From: Acetobacter pasteurianus subsp. pasteurianus LMG 1262 = NBRC 106471
Lineage (GTDB): Bacteria > Pseudomonadota > Alphaproteobacteria > Acetobacterales > Acetobacteraceae
Direction of reading: 5' to 3'
DNA length: 64,000 bases
Assembly: GCF_000285275.1 (NCBI RefSeq)
Contig: NZ_CADO01000026.1
Coordinates: 1 to 64,000 of the forward strand
Each line of letters begins with the position of its first letter. The stretch's first letter is position 1. Both the position numbers and the translations under genes were made by a program. The notes beneath the pieces are model-generated. The model ran no database searches and was not told where the DNA came from. It saw nothing but the letters and a program-made list of their open reading frames with translations. This document shows positions 43,558 through 53,514 of the stretch, in pieces.

Positions 43558-45675
43558 ATGTTTTCTTTTATATCACTTCACGGGCACATTCTGGCACATC
43601 GTGATTTCTACCTTACGGGAATTCCGGTTGCGCAAGCCGTTTCTCCGCAGTGGAACGTGGTTCAGCTGAATCCCGCAGGCAATAATCTGCAAGGGTTTGC
43701 AGATATTGCCGTAAGCGTTGTGGAAGATGGTGATAACAGAGGGCTGGTGACGCTGGGGGATGGCACAAACTTTTTGTGCGCCCATCCGGAAGGTGAACTG
43801 ACATGGATGCAGCATGTTCTCACGTGGGAATTGTTTGCACCGGTGTTGAGCCAGCATGTGCCTCTGCTTGTGCGTTTGGCGCAGGGCAAATGGCTTATTG
43901 CCGGACAACAGCAGGCTGAGCAGGTTTTGTTTTTAAACCACTCCCTCCAGCTTGGTGAGCATAAGTGGGACCTGCGCACCCTTTTCCTGCGTGAAAAAGG
44001 CGATGCCATTGTTGTTTCTGATGGGCGTGAGCAGGAAAGCGTGCTCCAGCCCAGCCCCGTGGCGGTGCAGAAAACCTTTATGGCAGCGCTATCTGCCCAG
44101 ATGAAGGCAATGGGGGATAGCCCGTTTGTGCAGGCCGCGCAGGCCGCCCGCCAACGTTTGCTTGTGGCCCCCGAAGATTCTGGCTGTTTGCTGGAGCTGG
44201 CAAAAGATTGCGCCAAGGTTGGGCAATTCGGCTTGGCGCGCACTGCGGTATTGTGCGCTGCGTTGCAGGATTTTCGGCCAGATTTATACTTCTTTTCCGC
44301 CATTCTGGCGTTGCGGGAAGGGGAGGCCCAGCAGGCCGCGGAATTGGCCAATCTGGCCCTGAAAGGCCGGTTTGGTGAGGCCCCCATACCCGAACAGCTC
44401 ACACATCTGGTGCAGCGGACAGCGCAGGGGGAGGCCGCGCTGCTTTTGCTGCCCGCTGCCTTGAAAGAGCTGCCGGATACAGAAGAGTTTGACCCCGCCT
44501 TTAATTTTTTGATGGTGCCTTTGCCGGCCTCTATGCTGAGGGCAGAAGATGTGCGGCAGGCCTATTCTTACCAGTTTGAGCAAGTGGCTTCTGCCTGCAC
44601 GCAGGAAGAACGGCTGCAACTGGCGCAGGCTGATCAGGCCCAGAACAGGGCGCAATACTGGAACCAGGTTGTGGCTGGCCATTACGCATGGCTCAATCAG
44701 GACCGCGCCAGCGCAGACCCGCATTATGTTACGGCCCGTAAGCTTTCCAGAGATTCCGGCATCAAGGCCATTGATTATAATTGCGGTGTTTATACATGGT
44801 TGCCGGAAGCCGCGGCATACAACCTGCATGAACAACAGGTAATAGACCAGTTGGGCATTGCGGGCTGGAACTGGCATTCCAGCGTAGCGCCTGATCGGAC
44901 CGAGGCTGATGCGCCAGATGCCTGTCTGGTTTTTGGGTGCGATAGTGCGTATTTCCGCTTTGTGCCCAAGCTTGTGATGTCTTTGATGCGGGCGTGTCAG
45001 GCGCAGCCGGAACACGGGCGTTTCCGCCTATGCTTGGGTGTGGATCGGCCCACGGATGAACAGTTGACCCTGATGCAGGATCTGGTGGCCTTTTTCTCGG
45101 AAAAAGACCGGGGGATGGATGTGTCCTTCACGCACGGGCAACTGAACCATGCGAACGAGGCCACCTATACCTGCATCCGCTACCTTATGCTGCCGCATAT
45201 TGTGGGCCAGTGGCACTGCCCGGTGCTGACAGCAGATTGCGATGGTTACTTCCCGCAGGATTTCCCGGCCTTGTGGCAGGAGCTCACATCCGGTTCGGAT
45301 TACGGGTTCCGGCTGTATGCGTACAACCATGAAGGCAAGCAGATAGCCGGAGAACCGTGGGGCTTTGGTGCGGGCCTGTCCTATTTTGGGGAAACGGAGC
45401 TTCTGCCGCAGATCGGGCGGTATCTGCACAATTATGTGCAGCGGACATACAGCCCGGAAAACCCAACCAACTGGTGTATTGACCAATGCGCGCTGGCACA
45501 GGCTTACGCGCGTTTTGTTGCACCGCGCTGGAATGACCTGCGGATACGCTTCATGGATGAAGGCACCCCTCTAATGGTGATGCCACACCATGTAGGCGGC
45601 AAAGATGCGCTGCTGGAACACGATGGCGCGGTTTCCGAGCAAGACCTGCGCCAGTTCATGCAGGATAACGCTTAA
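43558..45675 (+). CDS. Uncharacterised protein with GT-A glycosyltransferase-like C-terminal domain
   Basis: A 705-residue cytoplasmic protein. The N-terminal part (1-200) is a beta-rich unknown domain. Residues 200-340 are helical and TPR-like (LLELAKDCAKVGQFGLART). The C-terminal 280 residues look like a GT-A fold: VFGCDSAYFRFVPKLVMSLM, a DxD-type motif at 560-562 (LTADCDGYF), and WCIDQCALAQAYARF near the end, similar to GT8-like or related transferases. The acceptor and donor are unknown. No glycan-gene cluster surrounds it. It ends in a strong terminator, and a small unknown gene follows. Confidence 0.6.
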   Translation: MFSFISLHGHILAHRDFYLTGIPVAQAVSPQWNVVQLNPAGNNLQGFADIAVSVVEDGDNRGLVTLGDGTNFLCAHPEGELTWMQHVLTWELFAPVLSQHVPLLVRLAQGKWLIAGQQQAEQVLFLNHSLQLGEHKWDLRTLFLREKGDAIVVSDGREQESVLQPSPVAVQKTFMAALSAQMKAMGDSPFVQAAQAARQRLLVAPEDSGCLLELAKDCAKVGQFGLARTAVLCAALQDFRPDLYFFSAILALREGEAQQAAELANLALKGRFGEAPIPEQLTHLVQRTAQGEAALLLLPAALKELPDTEEFDPAFNFLMVPLPASMLRAEDVRQAYSYQFEQVASACTQEERLQLAQADQAQNRAQYWNQVVAGHYAWLNQDRASADPHYVTARKLSRDSGIKAIDYNCGVYTWLPEAAAYNLHEQQVIDQLGIAGWNWHSSVAPDRTEADAPDACLVFGCDSAYFRFVPKLVMSLMRACQAQPEHGRFRLCLGVDRPTDEQLTLMQDLVAFFSEKDRGMDVSFTHGQLNHANEATYTCIRYLMLPHIVGQWHCPVLTADCDGYFPQDFPALWQELTSGSDYGFRLYAYNHEGKQIAGEPWGFGAGLSYFGETELLPQIGRYLHNYVQRTYSPENPTNWCIDQCALAQAYARFVAPRWNDLRIRFMDEGTPLMVMPHHVGGKDALLEHDGAVSEQDLRQFMQDNA

Positions 45676-45689
45676 GAGTGTTTTGGCAA

Positions 45690-45721
45690 AAGCCGGTCAG
45701 TTTGGTCTGACCGGCTTTTTT
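45690..45721 (+). terminator. Strong terminator after the glycosyltransferase-like gene
   Basis: AAGCCGGTCAG (45690-45700) and CTGACCGGCTT (45707-45717) form a perfect 11-bp stem with a six-base loop, followed by Ts to 45721. Confidence 0.88.
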
Positions 45722-45754
45722 GTTCGGGTTTTTATCGCAGGGGAAAAGCCACTG

Positions 45755-46039
45755 ATGACATATGCTGCATTTTACAAAGAAGAAGACGAGCAGCGTTTTC
45801 AGGATTGGCAAAGGGCGCATCCATCCGGGATTTTTATAAACTCAAGTCCGGGGCGTCTGAATCCAAAGTATATTGTGGCGCATCGGTCTGGGTGCATGTC
45901 TGTGCAGCAGCATAAAGGGCGGACAGTGGTTTATTCTAAGCACTGCTTTGATAGTCTGCACGAAGCTCAGGACTACTTACGTGCAGAATGTGGTGCAGCG
46001 CCTTCAACCGGTTGCAGCAGATGCAAGCCTGCAGGGTAG
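45755..46039 (+). CDS. Hypothetical protein with HP-G/F-N motif
   Basis: A 94-residue protein starting MTYAAFYKEEDEQRFQDW. The pattern W...HPSGIFINSS followed by PKYIVAHRSGC and C-x-S-L-H-E-A resembles the small N-terminal module seen in front of some restriction-type endonucleases, but no catalytic domain follows. Function unknown. GGGG precedes the ATG by about ten bases. It has four Cys (AHRSGC, SKHC, AECG and CSRC, the last supplying two). It lies between a strong terminator and tRNA-His. Confidence 0.5.
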   Translation: MTYAAFYKEEDEQRFQDWQRAHPSGIFINSSPGRLNPKYIVAHRSGCMSVQQHKGRTVVYSKHCFDSLHEAQDYLRAECGAAPSTGCSRCKPAG

Positions 46040-46124
46040 TCGCGCAGGCGCAGACATAAGCTATGTGGTGTGCACGCAGTATGGGGACCGTGCAGAATGT
46101 ATTTTGAATTTTAGGGGAATATGC

Positions 46125-46201
46125 TGGGGCGAACGACGGGACTTGAACCCGCGACCACCGGTACCACAAACCGGCGCTCTACCAGCTGAGCTACGTCCGC
46201 C
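46125..46201 (-). tRNA. tRNA-His (GTG)
   Basis: A 77-base cloverleaf including the encoded CCA (46125-46127). Acceptor stem 46194-46201 pairs with 46128-46135, including the extra 5' G typical of tRNA-His opposite the discriminator. The D-arm GCTCAGCTGGTAGAGC, anticodon stem CCGGT/ACCGG with loop TTGTGGT (anticodon GTG), and T-arm GCGGGTTCAAGTCCCGT are all canonical. Confidence 0.96.
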
Positions 46202-46272
46202 ACACAGCAAGCGGACGTTTAGAGAAAACTGCATCGTTCGTCAATCACTTCTGGCGTTTTTATGTAGAAAAA

Positions 46273-47448
46273 TCAGCTCTGGCGGCTTTCCCACTGTTCC
46301 AGACGGGCCACAGCCTCAATCAGCACTTCCTCACGCTTGCAAAAGGCAAAGCGAATCAGGTTGCGCGGGGGCGTGCCGCTTTGCGCATCATAAAAGGCAG
46401 ATGCGGGAATGGTGGTCACACCGGCCTGCTCTGTCAGCAGGCGGCTGAAAGCCATGTCATCCAGCCCGTTTGCCAGCGGGGTAATATCCGCCATCACAAA
46501 GTAGCTGCCTTGGCAGGGCAACACACCAAAGCCCACACGCGCCAGCCCGGCAGAAAGAATCTGGCGTTTTGTATCCATCTCCTGCGCCAGTTGGGTGAAG
46601 TAGGCGGTATCCTTGTTCAGCCCAAAGGCCACGGCGCGTTGCAGGTTGGGGGCTGTGGCAAATACAAGGTTCTGGTGCGCCTTGGCCACAACGGCTGCCA
46701 GCGGGGCAGGGGCGGTAACGTAACCCACTTTCCACCCGGTAAAGGAAAAGCTTTTGCCTGCGCTGCCAATACGGATGCAGCGTTCACGCATATCCGGCAA
46801 AGCCATGAGCGAGAGGTGCGGCGCACCAAATACAAGGTGTTCATACACCTCATCGCAAATGGCGTAGGTATCGTGCTGGCGCATGAGGTCGGCAATGAAG
46901 GCCAGTTCCTCGGCGGTGAACACTTTGCCGGTGGGGTTCATGGGGGTGTTCAGCACAATGGCCTTGGTGCGGGGGCCAAAGGCGTTCTTCAGGGCCTCAC
47001 GCGGGAGCTCCCAATCTGGTGCTTCCAGCCGCACAAGGCGGGGGATGCCCCCAAGCTGGCGCACAACCGGCAGGTAGGTATCGTAAAGCGGTTCTATCAG
47101 CACCACCTCATCACCCGGTTCTATCAGCGCCATGAAGGATGCGGCTAGGGCCTCAGTCGCGCCGGAGGTGACAACCACTTCCGATTCGGCATCAACGGGA
47201 ATGTTCTGGAATCGGGCAGAGGCATCTGCAACGGCGGCGCGCAGTTCTGGCAGGCCTGTAAGGGGCGCATACTGGTTGCGCCCATCCAGCAGGGCATCTG
47301 CGGCCAGTTGCACCATGTCCTGCGGGCCTTCCGTATCAGGAAAACCCTGCCCAAGATTGATGGCGTTATGCTTGCGCGCCAGCTCGGACATAAGCGTGAA
47401 AATAGTGACAGGCTGGTTGGCAATCTGCCTGTTAAGCAATTTTGTCAT
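46273..47448 (-). CDS. PLP-dependent aminotransferase, class I/II
   Basis: A 391-residue cytoplasmic transaminase. PLP-binding residues include NPTG at 171-174, Asp199 in CDEVY, and the Schiff-base Lys232 in SAGKSFSFTGWKVG. The N-terminal HNAINLGQGFPDTEGP is typical of YbdL/kynurenine-aminotransferase-like enzymes that act on methionine or aromatic amino acids. The substrate is not fixed by the sequence. AAGGA precedes the ATG at 47448. The tRNA-His gene lies just downstream on the same strand. Confidence 0.9.
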   Translation of the reverse strand: MTKLLNRQIANQPVTIFTLMSELARKHNAINLGQGFPDTEGPQDMVQLAADALLDGRNQYAPLTGLPELRAAVADASARFQNIPVDAESEVVVTSGATEALAASFMALIEPGDEVVLIEPLYDTYLPVVRQLGGIPRLVRLEAPDWELPREALKNAFGPRTKAIVLNTPMNPTGKVFTAEELAFIADLMRQHDTYAICDEVYEHLVFGAPHLSLMALPDMRERCIRIGSAGKSFSFTGWKVGYVTAPAPLAAVVAKAHQNLVFATAPNLQRAVAFGLNKDTAYFTQLAQEMDTKRQILSAGLARVGFGVLPCQGSYFVMADITPLANGLDDMAFSRLLTEQAGVTTIPASAFYDAQSGTPPRNLIRFAFCKREEVLIEAVARLEQWESRQS

Positions 47449-47678
47449 TACAAAGTTCCTTGCCCCGCTGGCGGAAAGAGGCGAATAAGACGCGATACCG
47501 AAACATTTGGCGTAAACAGTTGATTTGGTGCTTTATCGATACAAATTTGCATCTGCCTGATTGCCCGCACGGGCAAGCCGTGCAAGTGTAACGGTATGAG
47601 GTGCATTCTGCCTATAGGGGCAGGGTGGCATCATGAACGGACAGGCCCAAAATTACGGGCACAACAATGGTGTGTTGA

Positions 47679-48026
<348 letters not shown>

Positions 48027-48131
48027 CACGCTCCATGCGTAAGTATGGGGCGCGAACGTGCGCGTACATTATTCCCGCAGACCGCGTGCCCGCAAAGTGC
48101 GGCATGCTGACAAAGCTTAGGTGAAGAGAGC

Positions 48132-49577
48132 ATGGTAAAGAAAACAGCTCCGGCGGGTGACAGCAAGGCTGCTGCAATTGCCAAGGTTTTTGATCTGATT
48201 CAGGAACACTCTGTGGAACTGGTGGATCTGCGTTTTACAGACCCAAAGGGCAAGTGGCATCACACATGCCAGTATGTCAGCACCATCGAGGAAGATAGCT
48301 TTACCGATGGCTTCATGTTTGATGGGTCCTCCATCGGCGGGTGGAAAGCCATTAACGAAAGCGACATGGTTCTGCTGCCGGATCCGACATCCGCAGTGAT
48401 GGACCCTTTCTCTGCTCGTCCGCAGCTGATCCTGTTCTGCGATATTATCGAACCTTCCACCGGGCAGCCTTACAACCGCGACCCGCGCTCCACCGCCAAG
48501 CTGGCTGAGCAGTACCTCAAGTCCTCCGGTCTGGGTGATACGGCGTTCTTTGGTCCGGAAGCTGAATTCTTCATTTTCGACAACGTGCTGTTTGGCACTG
48601 GCCCGAACTACGGCAAGTACCAGCTCGACAGCATTGAAGGCCCCGATGCATCCCTGAAGGAATATCCTGAAGGCAACATGGGCCACCGTCCGGGTGTGAA
48701 GGGTGGTTACTTCCCCGTGCCGCCAGTGGATAGCGAAAGCGATCTGCGCGCAGAAATGCTGGCAGCCATGGGCGAAATGGGTCTGGCTATTGAAAAGCAC
48801 CACCATGAAGTGGCGCAGTCTCAGCACGAACTTGGCACCAAGTTTGAAACGCTGGTACGCGCAGCAGACTTCATGCAGATCTATAAGTACTGTGTGCACA
48901 ATGTTGCCAATTCCTACGGCAAGACCGCAACATTCATGCCAAAGCCCATCTATGGTGATAACGGCTCCGGCATGCACGTTCACCAGTCCATCTGGAAAGA
49001 CGGCAAGCCCACATTTGCTGGCAATGGTTATGCAGACCTGTCCGACACGGCCCTGTATTACATTGGCGGCATTATCAAGCACGCCAAGGCACTGAACGCC
49101 TTCACCAACCCGTCCACCAACTCCTACAAGCGCCTGATTCCGGGCTTTGAAGCACCTGTGCTGCTGGCATATTCTGCTCGCAACCGTTCTGCTTCCTGCC
49201 GTATTCCGTACGCAACAAGCCCGAAAGCCAAGCGCGTTGAAGTACGCTTCCCGGACCCCACAGCCAACCCGTATCTGGCATTCGCTGCCATGCTGATGGC
49301 TGGTATGGACGGCATCAAGAACAAGATCCACCCGGGCGATGCCATGGACAAGGATCTGTATGACCTGCCGCCAGAAGAACTGAAGCAGATCCCGACAGTT
49401 GCCGGCTCCCTGCGTGAAGCTCTGGAAGCTCTGGCTGCGGATCATGAGTTCCTGCTGGCTGGTGGCGTGTTCACCAAAGACCAGATCGAAAGCTACATCA
49501 CCCTGAAATGGGATGATGTGTACCGTTTCGAACACACACCGCACCCGGTTGAATTCGAAATGTACTACTCCGTCTGA
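48132..49577 (+). CDS. glnA: Glutamine synthetase, type I
   Basis: A 481-residue subunit of the dodecameric enzyme making glutamine from glutamate, ammonia and ATP. The beta-grasp N-domain has [14 protein letters not shown]. Active-site motifs include [28 protein letters not shown], and the adenylylation site Tyr410 in [11 protein letters not shown]. The length is that of GSI-beta. AGGTGAAG lies near the ATG. Adenylylation by GlnE under P-II control is expected from the conserved tyrosine and the glnB neighbour. Confidence 0.98.
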   Translation: MVKKTAPAGDSKAAAIAKVFDLIQEHSVELVDLRFTDPKGKWHHTCQYVSTIEEDSFTDGFMFDGSSIGGWKAINESDMVLLPDPTSAVMDPFSARPQLILFCDIIEPSTGQPYNRDPRSTAKLAEQYLKSSGLGDTAFFGPEAEFFIFDNVLFGTGPNYGKYQLDSIEGPDASLKEYPEGNMGHRPGVKGGYFPVPPVDSESDLRAEMLAAMGEMGLAIEKHHHEVAQSQHELGTKFETLVRAADFMQIYKYCVHNVANSYGKTATFMPKPIYGDNGSGMHVHQSIWKDGKPTFAGNGYADLSDTALYYIGGIIKHAKALNAFTNPSTNSYKRLIPGFEAPVLLAYSARNRSASCRIPYATSPKAKRVEVRFPDPTANPYLAFAAMLMAGMDGIKNKIHPGDAMDKDLYDLPPEELKQIPTVAGSLREALEALAADHEFLLAGGVFTKDQIESYITLKWDDVYRFEHTPHPVEFEMYYSV

Positions 49578-49614
49578 TTTTCTTTTCCTTTAGGGAAGAT
49601 ATCGGAAATAAAAG

Positions 49615-49644
49615 GCGCGGTTCCTTCGGGGGCCGCGCTTTTTT
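49615..49644 (+). terminator. Terminator of glnA
   Basis: GCGCGG (49615-49620) and CCGCGC (49633-49638) form a stem with further pairing around the UUCG-like loop TTCG, followed by six Ts. It lies about 40 bases past the stop codon. Confidence 0.85.
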
Positions 49645-49659
49645 GTATTGGATTGCTGA

Positions 49660-50766
49660 ATGGTATTGAAAACACGTATTTTTTCTGCGTTTGGGCTGTT
49701 GTGTCTGGCAGGGTGTGCAACCTCTGGCTCTGTGCCCGGTGGGCATGTTGCCACTGCGCCGCACGCTATTGCGCAGCCGCAGCCCCCGGCATCTGCAACG
49801 GCTTCTGGCGCGGGAAATCCTGTGCTTTCGGCCGATAAGCCTTCCTTGCTGAATGTCACCTCCCTGTCCCCTTCATGGGGGGAGGTTTACTGTGCGCAGG
49901 ATATTAGCAAGCTGGCTGTGCAACTGCCGCTTCAGCAGGATGATAAGGATTATATTGCCAAAAGCCTGAAAAACGCCAAGCCGTTACAGGCGTGCTTTAT
50001 TTACTCTCGCCCAGCCCAGGCATCCACACAGCCGCTGTTTACGGCTGATGGGCAAAGCAATGGCCTTATGGTGATGAGCATGTATGTTCTTACAGGGGCG
50101 GATTTGGCAGATACCACTGCTTTGTCCTTGAATTCCCTAACATACAGCCAGTTTTTAATAGGCTTACAGTGGCCCAAAACCCGCTCAACCGAGGGGGTTT
50201 CTGCACAGTTACAGGCAGATACGCCAGACAGGCACCACTATAATTTCCCCTTGGTGTTTGCCAAAGATACGCCGCAAAAATTGTTCGGCATCTTTTTGCC
50301 AATTGCCACATTGCAGGAGCTTGCAAAAGCGCCCCAGCTGAGCGTGAAAGTCAACGTGCCGGGTCAGGCACCTTATACGCTGCATTACGGCACAGAGGGT
50401 TTATCCAAAAGTCTGGAAACCCTGTATAACTGGCGCCACACAACGGAAGATAAGGACGAATACGCCGTTATCAACGCCATGTCTGCCGTAGATAAAACCG
50501 TGCGGCTTAACCGTATCAACAATGCAGCCCCCGTTTACCCGGCAGCGGAAGAAAACAAAAATCTGGAAGGCCGTGTGCTGGCGCGGTGCGATATTACTGC
50601 GGCAGGTGCTCCTACCAACTGTGTGGTGCTTAAAACCATGGGCGGCGCAAATTTTACAAAAAGTGCGCTAACATATTTGCAGCAGGTGCGTTTTGCCCTT
50701 TCGGGTAACAATGTTGCAGATGGTGTTAAAGGCCATGTGTTTACCGTACGCTTCAAGCTGGACTGA
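49660..50766 (+). CDS. Lipoprotein with TonB-type C-terminal domain
   Basis: A 368-residue protein. The N-terminus MVLKTRIFSAFGLLCLAGC ends in a lipobox with Cys19, so it is a lipoprotein. A Pro/Ala/Thr-rich linker to about 60 and an unknown domain (about 70-275) follow. The last 80 residues carry a TonB-like domain: PVYPAAEENKNLEGRV, CDITAAGAPTNCVVLKT and ALTYLQQVRFA. No N-terminal transmembrane anchor for ExbB/ExbD coupling is present, so it is not an ordinary TonB. Two Cys within the C-terminal domain may form a disulfide. A ribosome-binding site is not evident. Confidence 0.72.
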   Translation: MVLKTRIFSAFGLLCLAGCATSGSVPGGHVATAPHAIAQPQPPASATASGAGNPVLSADKPSLLNVTSLSPSWGEVYCAQDISKLAVQLPLQQDDKDYIAKSLKNAKPLQACFIYSRPAQASTQPLFTADGQSNGLMVMSMYVLTGADLADTTALSLNSLTYSQFLIGLQWPKTRSTEGVSAQLQADTPDRHHYNFPLVFAKDTPQKLFGIFLPIATLQELAKAPQLSVKVNVPGQAPYTLHYGTEGLSKSLETLYNWRHTTEDKDEYAVINAMSAVDKTVRLNRINNAAPVYPAAEENKNLEGRVLARCDITAAGAPTNCVVLKTMGGANFTKSALTYLQQVRFALSGNNVADGVKGHVFTVRFKLD

Positions 50767-50812
50767 TACGGCCAAGTATCAAGCTCCAAGGTATTGAAGT
50801 GAAAACTTCTGT

Positions 50813-50849
50813 AACCGCCTGTGTTTTATGAAAATGCAGGCGGTTTTTT
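50813..50849 (+). terminator. Terminator after the TonB-like lipoprotein
   Basis: AACCGCCTG (50813-50821) and CAGGCGGTT (50837-50845) form a perfect 9-bp stem, followed by Ts to 50849. It lies about 45 bases past the stop codon. Confidence 0.88.
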
Positions 50850-50970
50850 GTGTCTTTTACAGTATTTTCTTGGGCTGCAATGCCCCGCTGTTGTATTGAT
50901 TATTCTGAAACGGTTTTTCTTGTGCAGAAAAATTGGGATGTGAACGTGTGCAGGGCAGAAAACAGGCAAC

Positions 50971-53385
50971 ATGATACAAACGAATAGTCACCGGCCAGAT
51001 ATTGTATTGCGGATTACCGCAGCAGTTTTTGCAATATTGGGCGTTTTTCTTGCGGGCGGAGGCCTCTGGCTGGCCCTGTTGGGCGGCTCCTGCTTTTACG
51101 TGGTGTGCGGTGTTGTGCTGCTGGCCACGGCAGTGTTGCTGTGGCAGCGGCGGCGCGAGGCCCTGTGGCTTTACGCGGTACTGGTTGCGGCCACACTCGT
51201 GTGGTCTGTGGGGGAAGCCGGGTTTGATTTCTGGGCCCTGGCCCCGCGTGGTGATGTGCTGCTGCCGCTGGGCCTGTGGCTTGTGTTGCCTTTTGTGTCT
51301 TCTCGCCTGTTGCCGTCTTCGCGCTGGAACAGTGCGCCGTTGCTGGTCGGTGTTGTGGTGGGGGCTGGTGTATATGGTTACGCCCTTACGCAGGATCCGC
51401 AGGATATTGCCGGTGTGTTGCCCCGCGCGAATGTGCAGGCTTCATCCGCCCCATTGCCGGGGGATAATGCAGAGGTGCCTGCGGCAGACTGGCCCGCATA
51501 TGGCCGCACGCAGGCGGGGGACAGATACTCCCCACTTGCACAGATCAATGCCAGCAATGTGCATGATCTGAAAGTGGCATGGGTGTTCCGTACGCATGAC
51601 CTGAAGCGCGCGGATGATCCGGACGAAATTACAGATGAAGCCACGCCCATAAAGGTGCGCGATACGCTGTATCTGTGCTCACCGCATCAGATCCTGTTTG
51701 CGATAGACGCCGCCACCGGGCATGAGCGCTGGCATTTTGACCCCAAAATTACCTACAACGCCTCCTATCAGCACATGACATGCCGCGGCGTGTCCTACGC
51801 TGAAACCCCGGTGGCGGAAGAACAGGCCCACGATGTTGCCGTGGCGGATGAGTGCGCACACCGTATCTTCTTGCCCACCAATGATGGCCGCCTGTTTGCC
51901 CTGAATGCTGATACCGGTGCTTTGTGCCGTGGTTTTGGGCGTGATGGTGCAGTGGATCTGACAGATGGCATGCCCATGCGCACGCCGGGGTTTTATGAGC
52001 CCACATCTCCGCCAGTCATTACCTCCAAGGTGGCCATTATTTCTGGCGCGGTGACGGATAACTATTCCACGCACGAACCTTCAGGAGTGACACGCGGGTA
52101 TGATCTGTATAGCGGCAAGCTGGTATGGGCGTTTGATCCGGGCAACCCAAACCCGAACGAACTGCCCTCCGCCACGCATCATTATGTGGCCAATTCTCCC
52201 AATTCATGGATCACCTCGGCTTATGATGCACGGCTGAATCAGATTTACATTCCAACAGGTGTGGCCACGCCGGATATCTGGGGCGGCCACCGCACGCCGG
52301 ATCAGGAACGCTATGCTTCTGGTATTCTGGCGCTGGATGCCGATACCGGGCGCAAGGTGTGGTTTTACCAGACAGTGCACCATGATCTGTGGGACATGGA
52401 TGTGCCGTCCCAACCCAGCCTTGTGGATATCAAGCAGGGTGATGGGTCCGTAGTGCCAGCGCTGTATGCGCCAGCCAAAACAGGCAACATCTTTGTGTTG
52501 GACCGGCGCAACGGCCATTTGCTGGTGCCTGCGCCAGAAATGCCTGTGCCACAGGGGGCTGCACCGGGGGATCACCTTTCTCTCACTCAGCCATTCTCGG
52601 CCCTCACATTCCGTCCCAAAAACAACCTGACGGATGCGGATATGTGGGGCGCGACCATGTTGGACCAACTGGCCTGCCGCATCATGTTCAAACGCCTGCG
52701 GTATGAAGGGCCGTTTACGCCGCCTTCTACGCAGGGCACGCTGGTGTTCCCCGGTAATCTGGGCATGTTTGAATGGGGCGGTCTGGCGGTGGACCCGGTG
52801 CGTGAGGTGGCATTTACCAACCCCATTGCCGTGCCGTTTGTTTCTCGCCTAGTACCGCGTGGGCCGAACAACCCGGCGCAGCCGCCACACAATGCTGGTC
52901 CTTCTGGCGGAGAGGCTGGTTTGCAGCCACAATACGGCACACCGTTTGGGGTAGATTTGCACCCGTTCCTGTCCCCCATTGGTATTCCGTGCAAGCAGCC
53001 GGGCTGGGGCTATGTGGCAGGGCTGGATTTACGTACCAACACAATTTTGTGGAAGCACCGCAACGGCACCACGCGGGATAGTTCCCCCGTGCCGCTGGCC
53101 TTCCGTGTTGGGGTGCCTTCTTTGGGTGGGCCTATTATTACTGCTGGTGGTGTGGCGTTCCTGACATCTACGCTGGACCTGTATATCCGCGCCTATGATG
53201 TCACGACAGGCCAGCAGCTCTGGCAGGACCGTCTGCCCGCAGGGGGGCAATCCACCCCCATGACGTATGAGCAGAACGGCCACCAATATGTGCTCTCGGT
53301 AGATGGCGGGCATGGCTCCTTCGGCACCAAACTGGGGGATTACGTGGTGGCCTATGCGCTGCCAGATGCGCAGGCAAAACACTAA
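50971..53385 (+). CDS. gcd: Membrane-bound PQQ-dependent glucose dehydrogenase
   Basis: An 804-residue quinoprotein. Residues 12-140 contain five hydrophobic segments anchoring it in the inner membrane. The eight-bladed PQQ propeller faces the periplasm, starting near WPAYGRTQAGDRYSPLAQIN. Quinoprotein signatures occur as WVFRTHDL, DAATGHERWHFDP, and QTVHHDLWDMD, which carries the His/Asp near PQQ. Cofactor and calcium residues in the family are conserved by position as far as can be seen. It oxidises aldoses to lactones and donates electrons to ubiquinone, a central trait of acetic acid bacteria. Substrate width cannot be read. CAGG precedes the ATG. Confidence 0.95.
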   Translation: MIQTNSHRPDIVLRITAAVFAILGVFLAGGGLWLALLGGSCFYVVCGVVLLATAVLLWQRRREALWLYAVLVAATLVWSVGEAGFDFWALAPRGDVLLPLGLWLVLPFVSSRLLPSSRWNSAPLLVGVVVGAGVYGYALTQDPQDIAGVLPRANVQASSAPLPGDNAEVPAADWPAYGRTQAGDRYSPLAQINASNVHDLKVAWVFRTHDLKRADDPDEITDEATPIKVRDTLYLCSPHQILFAIDAATGHERWHFDPKITYNASYQHMTCRGVSYAETPVAEEQAHDVAVADECAHRIFLPTNDGRLFALNADTGALCRGFGRDGAVDLTDGMPMRTPGFYEPTSPPVITSKVAIISGAVTDNYSTHEPSGVTRGYDLYSGKLVWAFDPGNPNPNELPSATHHYVANSPNSWITSAYDARLNQIYIPTGVATPDIWGGHRTPDQERYASGILALDADTGRKVWFYQTVHHDLWDMDVPSQPSLVDIKQGDGSVVPALYAPAKTGNIFVLDRRNGHLLVPAPEMPVPQGAAPGDHLSLTQPFSALTFRPKNNLTDADMWGATMLDQLACRIMFKRLRYEGPFTPPSTQGTLVFPGNLGMFEWGGLAVDPVREVAFTNPIAVPFVSRLVPRGPNNPAQPPHNAGPSGGEAGLQPQYGTPFGVDLHPFLSPIGIPCKQPGWGYVAGLDLRTNTILWKHRNGTTRDSSPVPLAFRVGVPSLGGPIITAGGVAFLTSTLDLYIRAYDVTTGQQLWQDRLPAGGQSTPMTYEQNGHQYVLSVDGGHGSFGTKLGDYVVAYALPDAQAKH

Positions 53386-53411
53386 CGCCACCCTAGTTTG
53401 GGCAGGCTTTG

Positions 53412-53440
53412 GCGGGCACACGTATCATGCGTGTGCCCGC
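53412..53440 (+). terminator. Terminator of gcd
   Basis: GCGGGCACAC (53412-53421) and GTGTGCCCGC (53431-53440) form a perfect 10-bp stem with a nine-base loop. The following TTTGCGTTT is mildly T-rich. It lies 27 bases past the gcd stop codon. Confidence 0.75.
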
Positions 53441-53514
53441 TTTGCGTTTGGGAGAAGTGCCGTGTGTGAAAACATCCTCTTGCCGCCGCGTGCGGGATGC
53501 GTGATCCTGCATTG

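Noticed and set aside
48117-49544. 475-codon minus-strand frame antisense to glnA
   Set aside because: Shadow of glnA, which is unmistakable; codon composition is that of an antisense frame.
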